A DNA stretch of 64,000 nucleotides from Pectobacterium punjabense. GTDB lineage: Bacteria; Pseudomonadota; Gammaproteobacteria; Enterobacterales; Enterobacteriaceae. The DNA is taken from NCBI RefSeq assembly GCF_012427845.1, contig NZ_CP038498.1, positions 4,278,001-4,342,000 on the forward strand, given 5' to 3'. The position numbers and the translations under genes were made by a program. Each line of letters starts with the position of its first letter. Positions within the stretch are counted from its first letter, which is position 1. Shown here piece by piece: positions 48,387-55,603 of the stretch. Under the pieces are notes generated by a model that made no database searches, was not told the DNA's origin, and saw only the letters and a program-made list of their open reading frames with translations.

Positions 48387-49274
48387 ATGGAATACGCTAA
48401 GACCTATCTCTTCGTACCCGGTAATGCACCCCGTCGCTTTCAGCATGCTGTTAACTGCGGTGCCGATGCCGTGATATTTGATTTAGAAGATGCTGTTCAT
48501 CCTGATGAAAAAAACCAAGCCCGAGAAAATATTATTCAGTGGTATGAAAAAGATACTGCCGTCTCTGATGTAAATTGCAAAAAATATATACGTTTAAATA
48601 AGTTTGGCTCAATAGCGTTTAGTGAAGACATCGAGTTCCTGAATAAGCTCAATAACAAAGAGGGATTAAGACGTAACGAAAAATTAAGAAATAAAGTAGT
48701 CAAGTGGGAAATTGTCTTACCTAAAATAGAGTCCGCAGAAATGCTGAATGAAGCGAGGGAAATGATAAATCGCAATAAAAATAAACTAGAAAATGTGAAT
48801 ATTATTGCGATTATTGAAACAGCACGGGGGTTGCATAACGTAGAGGAAATTTGCGCCGCAGGCATAGAAAGGGTCGCATTCGGTTCACTGGATTTTTCAC
48901 TCGATATCCATTGCGATCAATCCCTATATGCTTTGCTGTATGCCAGAAGCCGTATTGTATTAGCTTCCAGATTGGCCGACTTGCCGCCGCCAATAGATTG
49001 CGTCAATCCCGACTTCACGCATCACGAGCGGGTGTTAGCTGACGCATTGCACGCACGCTCGCTCGGGTTCTCAGCCAAACTGTGTATCCATCCCTCGCAG
49101 ATCGATGCCGTTCAGCAGGCTTTCGCGACAGATCACAGCAAAATAGACTGGGCAAAACAGGTGTTGAAAGCGGCCGAACATAGCTACGCTTTTCAGATAA
49201 ACGGCGAGATGGTTGACTTACCCGTCATTGAGCAGGCCAGGCAACTATTGCGATCGCAAAATGCAGATGACTAA
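48387..49274 (+). CDS. HpcH/HpaI aldolase, CitE-like (possible citrate or hydroxy-acid supplier, SbnG role)
   Basis: 295-aa TIM-barrel lyase of the citrate lyase beta (CitE) family. Visible: KTYLFVPGNAPRRFQHAVNCGADAVIFDLEDAVHPDEK, IRLNKFGS (substrate Arg), IIAIIETARGLHNVEEI (metal Glu), AFGSLDFSLDI (metal Asp), and LGFSAKLCIHPSQIDAV. It faces the siderophore operon across the Fur-like site, so it is likely co-regulated. In staphyloferrin B synthesis the aldolase-fold SbnG makes citrate from oxaloacetate and acetyl-CoA; this protein may do the same or make another hydroxy-acid. The gene body has a visibly higher A/T content in its first two thirds than its neighbours, consistent with transfer. 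A ribosome site AGGAG precedes the ATG. Confidence 0.78.
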   Translation: MEYAKTYLFVPGNAPRRFQHAVNCGADAVIFDLEDAVHPDEKNQARENIIQWYEKDTAVSDVNCKKYIRLNKFGSIAFSEDIEFLNKLNNKEGLRRNEKLRNKVVKWEIVLPKIESAEMLNEAREMINRNKNKLENVNIIAIIETARGLHNVEEICAAGIERVAFGSLDFSLDIHCDQSLYALLYARSRIVLASRLADLPPPIDCVNPDFTHHERVLADALHARSLGFSAKLCIHPSQIDAVQQAFATDHSKIDWAKQVLKAAEHSYAFQINGEMVDLPVIEQARQLLRSQNADD

Positions 49275-49342
49275 ACCTGCTTCAGGCGACATCGCACTTT
49301 TCACGTCAGCGATAAATCCGCCCGGCGTAAGCTGGGCTACGC

Positions 49343-49822
49343 TTATGACTTAACGTAATCAATCGAATTAACGAACCACTCGCGCGGCCCCTCTGGCGTA
49401 TTCACGGTGAACTCCTCATCAACCGCTTTTTTCAGCATCGCACGCGCCATCGGGGAGTCAATCGAGATATAGTCTTTATTATCACCGTAGATCTCGTCCG
49501 GGCCGACAATCCGCAAGCGCTTCACATCACCCTGCTCATTTTCGATCTCGACCCAGGCACCAAAAAATACGCTGCCGTCCTGCTGCGGTGAGTAATCGAC
49601 AATTTTCAATTCCGTCAGACATTTTCTCAGGTAGCGCACACGGCGATCGATCTGGCGTAACAAACGCTTATTGTAGGTATAGTCCGCATTTTCTGAGCGA
49701 TCCCCCAAGCTTGCTGCCCAGGAAACGATTTTGGTAATTTCCGGGCGCTTTACATTCCAGAGATGTTCATGCTCAGCCCGCAGTTTGTCATATCCCTCGC
49801 GGGTAATCAGATTGGTTTTCAA
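49343..49822 (-). CDS. greB: Transcription elongation factor GreB
   Basis: Rescues backtracked RNA polymerase by stimulating transcript cleavage. 159 aa, clearly GreB: ITREGYDKLRAEHEHLW, WAASLGDRSENADYTYNKRLLRQIDRRVRYL (coiled coil with the acidic tip DRSENADY), KIVDYSPQQDGSVFFGAWVEIE and DYISIDSPMARAMLKK. The start is TTG at 49822, at the position of the E. coli ATG (KTxLxTREGY follows). This TTG overlaps the hipA TGA in a TTGA, so greB is coupled to hipA. In E. coli greB is co-directional with tex and divergent from ompR; here it is on the opposite strand to tex. Confidence 0.95.
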   Translation of the reverse strand: MKTNLITREGYDKLRAEHEHLWNVKRPEITKIVSWAASLGDRSENADYTYNKRLLRQIDRRVRYLRKCLTELKIVDYSPQQDGSVFFGAWVEIENEQGDVKRLRIVGPDEIYGDNKDYISIDSPMARAMLKKAVDEEFTVNTPEGPREWFVNSIDYVKS

Positions 49823-51117
49823 GTCAGTAACCCCGCTAGCGCTTTAGTGCGTACAACGTCCGGCGTACCTTCAAAAATAAAAGGGTTGAGAAACATACGG
49901 CCCCAAAACAGCTTGCGGTCCACTTCACTCAATACGACTTCATCACAGATGTCTTCCCAGCATGCACGCACCGTTTCTATCTGATGCATGATGATCTCAA
50001 TAGCGTCAGCTTCACCCAACAGAAATTTAGGAGCGGCCTCCAGACAGAGGGAGAGATTACTCATCCTGTTTTCGCCAGTGATCAACATTGCCTGCGTCGC
50101 CTCATTACCCGCCCGATTCTGCGGACAGATATCATAGGCTGGTGTCAGCTTTAGAGCGCGACCATCCCAGAATGCCGCGTGATTTCGGGCATGATCGTCG
50201 GTGTTTCCGCAAATGATATTGAAGGTTAGACGGCCAAACAGCTCGCGCAGCGTCGCTTTCGGTTCGTCGAAGCGTTGCCGAATGATATCCGAGAATTCTT
50301 CGTAGCTCGCATATCTCGCCATCATTTCATCAAGGCCGAAAAGCGTCAGTGCAGAGACCATCAGCCTACGTTTCCAGCCATCTTCTACTTTCGTACGGTC
50401 AAAACGTTCTATCAGAATCACGTCCTTCCCCGCCGTCTGCCGAAAGTGCACCGGAGCCACATTTAAACCAACACTCGCAGCCAGTCGCATCGCAATGTAT
50501 TCGGCCTTAACGACGTTGTAGGTATCCGTTGAGGATGAAAATTTTGCGATAAACTTATGGTTCTCATCTTCAATCATCGCTTTCGGCCGAGCCCCGCCCA
50601 ACGAACTCCCATGGAAAAGTGCTTGTTCAAGCTCAGGCGTCAGCAAAGCCCCCTTTTCCACCATGGTTGCAGCCAGCATCAACTCTTCAAGAGAAGCATT
50701 TTGGGCTGAACGCGGGACATACTCTGTTGGCGATGCTTGAAAATCAAGCCCGCCAATTCTGTCTGAGCCTGACTCAAGCAGGTATGTCAGTTCATCCAGC
50801 ATACCGCTATCCGCTCCCCTGCCTCTGGCCCCCATGAGTCGATTAAGGATAACCCGTCGCCCCCACGCGTCAGGTGCGGCATCGCGTAATGCACTCGCCT
50901 GCCATAGGCCCGCTGCTGGCGGGATAGCACCACGCATTAACGGCAGTTCAGGTTCATAGATAGGGATCGCGTCTTTTCGCTCCAGATAGTGACGACCATA
51001 ATTGAAAATAAGTCGGTCGCCGTCCCGGCTCAATAAACCAGCCACAACGGGCTTCGTCGCATCAGGCAACCAGATCCACACGTAGGCTTTGCCGACAGCG
51101 TTATCAGAAGTCATCAT
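49819..51117 (-). CDS. hipA: HipA-family Ser/Thr kinase toxin
   Basis: Toxin of a HipBA module (432 aa; E. coli HipA 440). N-subdomain VAGLLSRDGDRLIFNYGRHYLERKDAIPIYEPELPL is family-typical. Kinase motifs: Gly-rich loop with possible autophosphorylation Ser in GSSLGGARPKAMIE, ATP Lys in KFIAKFSS, catalytic loop NTDDHARNHAAF (Asp and Asn) and metal-binding LTPAYDICP. E. coli HipA phosphorylates glutamyl-tRNA synthetase to produce persistence; the target here is unknown. The start overlaps the end of hipB, and the stop overlaps the TTG start of greB. Confidence 0.88.
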   Translation of the reverse strand: MMTSDNAVGKAYVWIWLPDATKPVVAGLLSRDGDRLIFNYGRHYLERKDAIPIYEPELPLMRGAIPPAAGLWQASALRDAAPDAWGRRVILNRLMGARGRGADSGMLDELTYLLESGSDRIGGLDFQASPTEYVPRSAQNASLEELMLAATMVEKGALLTPELEQALFHGSSLGGARPKAMIEDENHKFIAKFSSSTDTYNVVKAEYIAMRLAASVGLNVAPVHFRQTAGKDVILIERFDRTKVEDGWKRRLMVSALTLFGLDEMMARYASYEEFSDIIRQRFDEPKATLRELFGRLTFNIICGNTDDHARNHAAFWDGRALKLTPAYDICPQNRAGNEATQAMLITGENRMSNLSLCLEAAPKFLLGEADAIEIIMHQIETVRACWEDICDEVVLSEVDRKLFWGRMFLNPFIFEGTPDVVRTKALAGLLT

Positions 51118-51442
51118 TCACGATCTTTTTGGAATTATGTACAGCACGCGGTAGAAGAGAGAGTGTTTTCTCCGTGTTTGCAATATGAAGAGCCATTGCG
51201 GATTGATCTGCGGTAAAAAGAGGCACACCAACAAGGGTCGCCAACTCAAAAACCGCACCAATTGAGCATCCCATATCTCCTTCCTCCGCGCGATAGACCA
51301 GACCTCGTGATACGCCCGCTCGTTCAGCTAATTCTTCTACCGTCATATTACGTTCAATCCTCGCGCTGCGAAGCATCAACCCCAGTAAACGAGCGGCATC
51401 ACGGCTGTAGCGAGAGTATGTTCGAGCAGAAGGTTTCGCCAT
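51104..51442 (-). CDS. hipB: HipB-like antitoxin, HTH (XRE) regulator
   Basis: 112-aa antitoxin and autoregulator. Helix-turn-helix near residues 20-60: RLLGLMLRSARIERNMTVEELAERAGVSRGLVYRAEEGDMGCSIGAVFELATLVGV. The start at ATG 51442 follows a CAGGAA ribosome site and lies 13 bp from the nearest of four operator copies. The 14-bp overlap with hipA is normal for toxin-antitoxin pairs. Confidence 0.87.
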   Translation of the reverse strand: MAKPSARTYSRYSRDAARLLGLMLRSARIERNMTVEELAERAGVSRGLVYRAEEGDMGCSIGAVFELATLVGVPLFTADQSAMALHIANTEKTLSLLPRAVHNSKKIVNDDF

Positions 51443-51454
51443 CGCTATATTCCT

Positions 51455-51472
51455 GTTCCATTAATGGGGCAT
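51455..51472 (+). promoter_or_regulatory. hipBA operator copy 1
   Basis: GTTCCATTAATGGGGCAT, with palindromic core CCATTAATGG. It resembles copy 3 at 15 of 18 positions. Closest to the hipB start codon. Confidence 0.7.
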
Positions 51473-51483
51473 AACATATACCT

Positions 51484-51501
51484 AACACCTATTTATAGAA
51501 C
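51484..51501 (-). promoter_or_regulatory. hipBA operator copy 2 (inverted)
   Basis: On the minus strand GTTCTATAAATAGGTGTT; matches the operator copy 3 at all but three positions. It starts 29 bp from copy 1, in the opposite orientation. Confidence 0.65.
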
Positions 51502-51537
51502 ATGATGCGTCTATAATGAAGGAAACTCAAGACTACT

Positions 51538-51555
51538 GTTCTATTAATAGGTCAT
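51538..51555 (+). promoter_or_regulatory. hipBA operator copy 3
   Basis: GTTCTATTAATAGGTCAT, with palindromic core CTATTAATAG. It starts 83 bp from copy 1, in the same orientation. Confidence 0.7.
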
Positions 51556-51566
51556 ATTTTTAAACT

Positions 51567-51584
51567 ATGCCTTATTAATGAAAC
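51567..51584 (-). promoter_or_regulatory. hipBA operator copy 4 (inverted)
   Basis: On the minus strand GTTTCATTAATAAGGCAT. It starts 29 bp from copy 3, the same spacing as copies 1 and 2. With the other copies it forms two inverted pairs, as expected for cooperative HipB binding. Confidence 0.65.
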
Positions 51585-51793
51585 ACGCCTCCCCCTGCAT
51601 TGAATAACAGCGGCAAAAACCTGTCCTAGCGCGCTTTTTCCACAGCTAATCGGCAGGCTGGGTTGGTAATAGCACGCAAAAATCACGCGTTCATTACACA
51701 GATTTACAATTTTGGCTAATAATCTATCAACAGACATAAATATGTCATTTCTATCCCGTACTTTTAGCCACGGAGAGCTACGGAGAACGATTT
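51585..51793. other. Non-coding spacer between hip operators and the acyltransferase gene
   Basis: About 210 bp without a gene. It should hold the promoter of the rightward acyltransferase gene. A GGAGA ribosome site precedes the ATG at 51794. Confidence 0.5.
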
Positions 51794-53509
51794 ATGTTTA
51801 GCTTAGACGCCATTCTGCAAGATCTTGCCCCGCATCGCCATACGCCACCCTGGCAGAAAACGGTTTTGCGTTCTCTGCTATTTGAAAATGAAATGCAGCA
51901 ATTTGCCCGGCGTTACCCGCATTTGAAAGGATTGGATCTGGTCGAACAGATTCTTGATTACTTCAACTTCAATTGTGAAATGGTCGAAGGGGACTTAGAA
52001 AATATCCCCAGTCAGGGGCCGGTGGTGCTGGTTGCCAACCACCCGATTGGGTCGCTGGACGGTCTGGCGCTACTACGCACCGTCGCCAGCGTCAGGCCCG
52101 ATGTTCGCATCGTCGCCAGCCAACTCCTCTCTTATGTCGCCCCACTTAAAAATCTGTTTTTTTCCGTCGATAACTTCAATAACCGCACCAAACGCCAGCA
52201 AATCAGCGCCATCCAGCAGCATCTGGAAAGTGACGGCGCGATCATCGTGTTCCCGGCTGGTGAGGTTTCACGCGCCAGCCTGAAAGGGATTCGTGACGGC
52301 CACTGGCATAATGGCTTTATCCGCATGGCGAGCAAAGCCCGTGCGCCCGTGGTTCCGATTCATATCGGCGGACGTAACAGTGCGCTGTTCTATCTCTCTT
52401 CCATGGTTTATCGCCCGCTGTCCACCCTCCTGCTGGTCAGAGAAATGTTCGGCCAACGCGGACAAACACTCAAGCTGCGTATCGGTGCCAGAATTCCCTA
52501 TACGTCCTGGAGCCAGGGCGAATGGAACGCCAACGATCTGGCAGCCCGCTTCCGGCGACACGTTTATCGATTGGGACAAGGAAAACCCGGCTGCTTTGCA
52601 GGTGAGAAGCCCATCGCGCTGGCCGAAGATCGTGTGCTGCTGAAACGTGCGCTGTCAGCGTGTGAAACGCTGGGCACCACGCCGGATGGCAAAGTGGTCT
52701 ATCTGTATCGGCGCGGTGAAGAGGATTACGTACCGCTGTTGCGTGAACTCGGACGCCTGCGTGAAATCGCTTTCCGCGCCGTGGGCGAAGGCTCCGGCCA
52801 GCGCCGCGATCTGGACAGCTATGACGATGACTATATGCACCTGATCCTATGGGACGATCGCGAGCTAGAGATTGTCGGTGCTTATCGCTTTGTCTCAACG
52901 GCAAACCTGATCGCTGAAAAAGGGAAAAGCGGCCTCTATAGCCACAGCCTGTTCCAGTACGGCGACGAAATGGACCCAATACTGGCGTCAGGCATTGAAC
53001 TGGGGCGCAGTTTTATTCAACCCAAATATTGGGGTAAACGCGGACTGGATTATCTCTGGCTGGGTATTGGTGCTTATCTGGCACGCTATCCAGAACACCG
53101 CTATCTATTTGGCCCGGTGTCACTTTCTGGCACGTTGCCGCCTCATGCACGCGATTTGCTGGTTGCGTTCTACCGCCTGCACTTCACGCCTGACCAGCCG
53201 CTGGCAACCTCGCGCCGACCTTATCCGGCATCGCTGCCTGACGTGCTGAAGCAGTTTGAAGGAACAGACTATCAGCAGGATCTCACACGGTTGAAAAGCA
53301 TGCTCAGCAATATGGGGTGCGCCATTCCAACGCTCTACAAGCAGTATTCGGAGCTGTGTGAACCGGGAGGCGTGCGGTTTATCGACTTTGGCATCGATCC
53401 CGACTTCAATAACTGCATTGACGGCCTGGTGCTTGTCGACCTGCAACAGCTGAAAACATCACGCTATCAGCGCTATATCGCCCCTTTTGTCCACGATAAA
53501 GCCTCTTGA
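51794..53509 (+). CDS. Bifunctional acyltransferase, OlsF-like (ornithine lipid synthesis candidate)
   Basis: 571-aa fusion. The N-terminal half is a PlsC-type O-acyltransferase with VANHPIGSLDGLALL (His and Asp of the H-x-D type, in the variant with five residues between) and IIVFPAGEVSRA. The C-terminal half, from about residue 310, is a GNAT-like N-acyltransferase of the OlsB/hemolysin type (REIAFRAVGEGSGQRRDLDSYDDDYMHLILWDDRELEIVGAYRF, ELGRSFIQPKYWGKRGLDYLWLGIGAYLARYPEHRYLFGPVSLS). The same order and size are described for OlsF of Serratia, which makes ornithine lipids in two steps. The assignment is inference from architecture; many homologues are labelled only as putative hemolysin. Confidence 0.7.
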   Translation: MFSLDAILQDLAPHRHTPPWQKTVLRSLLFENEMQQFARRYPHLKGLDLVEQILDYFNFNCEMVEGDLENIPSQGPVVLVANHPIGSLDGLALLRTVASVRPDVRIVASQLLSYVAPLKNLFFSVDNFNNRTKRQQISAIQQHLESDGAIIVFPAGEVSRASLKGIRDGHWHNGFIRMASKARAPVVPIHIGGRNSALFYLSSMVYRPLSTLLLVREMFGQRGQTLKLRIGARIPYTSWSQGEWNANDLAARFRRHVYRLGQGKPGCFAGEKPIALAEDRVLLKRALSACETLGTTPDGKVVYLYRRGEEDYVPLLRELGRLREIAFRAVGEGSGQRRDLDSYDDDYMHLILWDDRELEIVGAYRFVSTANLIAEKGKSGLYSHSLFQYGDEMDPILASGIELGRSFIQPKYWGKRGLDYLWLGIGAYLARYPEHRYLFGPVSLSGTLPPHARDLLVAFYRLHFTPDQPLATSRRPYPASLPDVLKQFEGTDYQQDLTRLKSMLSNMGCAIPTLYKQYSELCEPGGVRFIDFGIDPDFNNCIDGLVLVDLQQLKTSRYQRYIAPFVHDKAS

Positions 53510-53841
53510 TTGACCGGTGCGTTCGCCTCTGAAGGGCTAACGCACCACTTCTCCGTTCCTCCCGCATTCCCCACTCGGCAACATCAAAATAACCCGTATT
53601 TTGTCTCTCAGATCACACATTTCATACGAAATCCCTCTCGCCGTAATTTACGTGATCAACCGAACGCTTTTACTGCCGATATTAAAGATATTCTTATCTA
53701 TAGGTTTTTAAATGCGGGAGTCGACGATGTATCCCGAAAATGAAAAACATGGCAATAAAACCCTGTCATTACTTGCATCAATTACGATAGCAAGCCCCCT
53801 CCTTTGTGCCTTCGTAGCATGTCAAAAAATTAAGGATGTTT
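53510..53841. other. Non-coding region upstream of the chemoreceptor gene
   Basis: About 330 bp. GCCGATAT at 53675-53682 resembles a sigma-28 -10 box, but no matching -35 (TAAAGTTT-like) is seen at the right spacing. A 77-codon frame at 53510-53743 lacks ribosome site and conserved features, so it is not called. Confidence 0.45.
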
Positions 53842-55509
53842 ATGAATATGCTGAACAGAATCAAACTCGGTAACATGCTGGGTATGGGATTTACTCTGGT
53901 TATCATCATCAGTTTGCTGGTCGCATTCTTCGGACGACTCCAGCTGGTTGGGCTGGGTAACGACATCAACCGGCTTTCCGGCACCACGTTAGCCAACATG
54001 CTACTCATTCAAGAGGTTAAAGCCGGTTTTGATGCCAATGCCCGTCTTATCCGCAATATTGCACTGAGCACCGACCCCGAGAAAATTCGGCAGGAAAAAC
54101 AGTTTGTTGACGAACAAATCGCCCGCAACACCGCCAATCTGAAAAAACTCGGCCAACAGTTAGATACCGAAGGCACCAGCGCACTGTTGAAACAGTTTCA
54201 GGACACGCGTCCACCGTACCTTGCCGCTTTTTTAAAAGCCATGGAGCTGGTGCAATCCACCGACCCACAACAGCGCCAGCAGGGTAGCACCATTATTCTT
54301 AACGAGATGCAAACCGCGCAAAATGCGCTATTCAAAGTACTGGATGCGATGACAGCCTCACAACAGCAGGATACCAATGAGATTGTCAGCCGTGCGCAGA
54401 ATAATGCGCAATCCGGCAGCGTTATCATGCTGATTCTCTCCCTTGCTGCCACCGCGATGGCCGCTGTCGTGGCATGGCTGATTACCCGTACATTGAAAAA
54501 ACAGCTGGGCGGCGAGCCGCTGTACGCAACCCACGTTGCCCGGCAGGTAGCCGAGGGCGATCTGGCCGTCGACATCGATATAAAACCGGGTGACCACAGC
54601 AGCCTGTTAGCCACCATGCATCATATGAGTAATAGCTTGGGAAATATCGTCGAACAGGTACGACAAAGCAGTGAAGCGATTGCTTCTGGCTCCAGCCAGA
54701 TCGCTGCTGGCAGTGAAAACCTTAGCCAACGTACAGAAGAGCAGGCTGCCAGTTTGCAGCAAACCGCCGCTTCGATGGAGCAAATGAGCCAGGCGATTCG
54801 TCAGAATGCGGATACCGTGCGTAACGCCACCCGCCTCGCCAGCCAAACCAGCGAAACGGCGACGAAGGGTGGTGAGGCCATTAGCGATATCGTTGTGACG
54901 ATGAAAGAGATCTCCGCCAGTTCGCATAAAATTCGCGATATTATCAGCGTGATTGACGGTATCGCCTTCCAGACCAATATTCTGGCGTTGAATGCGGCCG
55001 TTGAAGCCGCCCGCGCTGGCGAACAGGGCCGCGGCTTTGCCGTCGTCGCCGGAGAAGTTCGTTCGCTGGCACAGCGCTCCGCCTCTGCCGCTAAGGAGAT
55101 TGCGGTACTGATCAATACCAGCGTCGAAAAAGTCGAAGCAGGCAACCGTCTGGTCGAAGAAACGGGTAGCACCATTGATGAGCTGGTCAATCAGGCACGC
55201 AATGCCGCAACGTTAATCGGCGAGATTGGGACAACCACGCAAGAGCAGGAATCCGGCATTGCGCAAATTCATGATGCGGTTAACCAACTCGATCAGGTCA
55301 CACAGCAGAACGCAACGCTGGTGGAAGAGTCTGCCAATGCAGCAACCAGCCTGCGCGAACAGTCTGCCCATCTGGTGACTCTCATGAACCATTTCCACCT
55401 GCGAGGCATGTCAGCAGCCCGTCCAACACCGGTGGCAAAGACAGCACAACCGGCTCGCTTAGCGCTAGCCCCTGTCGGTAACACGCAGGATAACTGGGAA
55501 AAATTCTAG
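53842..55509 (+). CDS. Methyl-accepting chemotaxis protein
   Basis: Chemoreceptor of the Tar/Tsr class (about 555 aa). Helix 1 MLGMGFTLVIIISLLVAFFG, a four-helix-bundle periplasmic sensor (about 35-190), helix 2 SVIMLILSLAATAMAAVVAWLITRTL, a HAMP domain, then the signalling domain with hairpin tip IISVIDGIAFQTNILALNAAVEAARAGEQGRGFAVVAGEVRSLAQRSA. The C-terminus is DNWEKF, an NWETF-like pentapeptide that docks CheR/CheB, so this is a high-abundance type receptor. The start is placed at ATG 53842 after AAGGA; an ATG at 53836 is also in frame. The ligand is unknown. Confidence 0.93.
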   Translation: MNMLNRIKLGNMLGMGFTLVIIISLLVAFFGRLQLVGLGNDINRLSGTTLANMLLIQEVKAGFDANARLIRNIALSTDPEKIRQEKQFVDEQIARNTANLKKLGQQLDTEGTSALLKQFQDTRPPYLAAFLKAMELVQSTDPQQRQQGSTIILNEMQTAQNALFKVLDAMTASQQQDTNEIVSRAQNNAQSGSVIMLILSLAATAMAAVVAWLITRTLKKQLGGEPLYATHVARQVAEGDLAVDIDIKPGDHSSLLATMHHMSNSLGNIVEQVRQSSEAIASGSSQIAAGSENLSQRTEEQAASLQQTAASMEQMSQAIRQNADTVRNATRLASQTSETATKGGEAISDIVVTMKEISASSHKIRDIISVIDGIAFQTNILALNAAVEAARAGEQGRGFAVVAGEVRSLAQRSASAAKEIAVLINTSVEKVEAGNRLVEETGSTIDELVNQARNAATLIGEIGTTTQEQESGIAQIHDAVNQLDQVTQQNATLVEESANAATSLREQSAHLVTLMNHFHLRGMSAARPTPVAKTAQPARLALAPVGNTQDNWEKF

Positions 55510-55521
55510 CGTCTTTCTCCT

Positions 55522-55557
55522 GCCCCCAGATGCCACAACATCGGCATCTGGGGGCAA
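55522..55557. terminator. Bidirectional terminator-like hairpin between chemoreceptor and citrate synthase genes
   Basis: TGCCCCCAGATGCC (55522-55535) and GGCATCTGGGGGCA (55544-55557) form a perfect 14-bp stem with an 8-nt loop between convergent genes. Confidence 0.75.
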
Positions 55558-55603
55558 TCGTACTAGCCCTTCCTTTGAGAAGCATTATTTCTTCTGAGAA
55601 ACG

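Noticed and set aside
37423..49274. Achromobactin locus of soft-rot bacteria
   Set aside because: Achromobactin needs three NIS synthetases and the cbr transport genes. Here there is one synthetase, no ABC permease or ATPase, and an SbnA-like synthase that achromobactin does not use.
53675..53682. Sigma-28 promoter for the chemoreceptor gene
   Set aside because: GCCGATAT resembles the -10, but no -35 match is found at the required spacing, and it is about 160 bp from the start codon.
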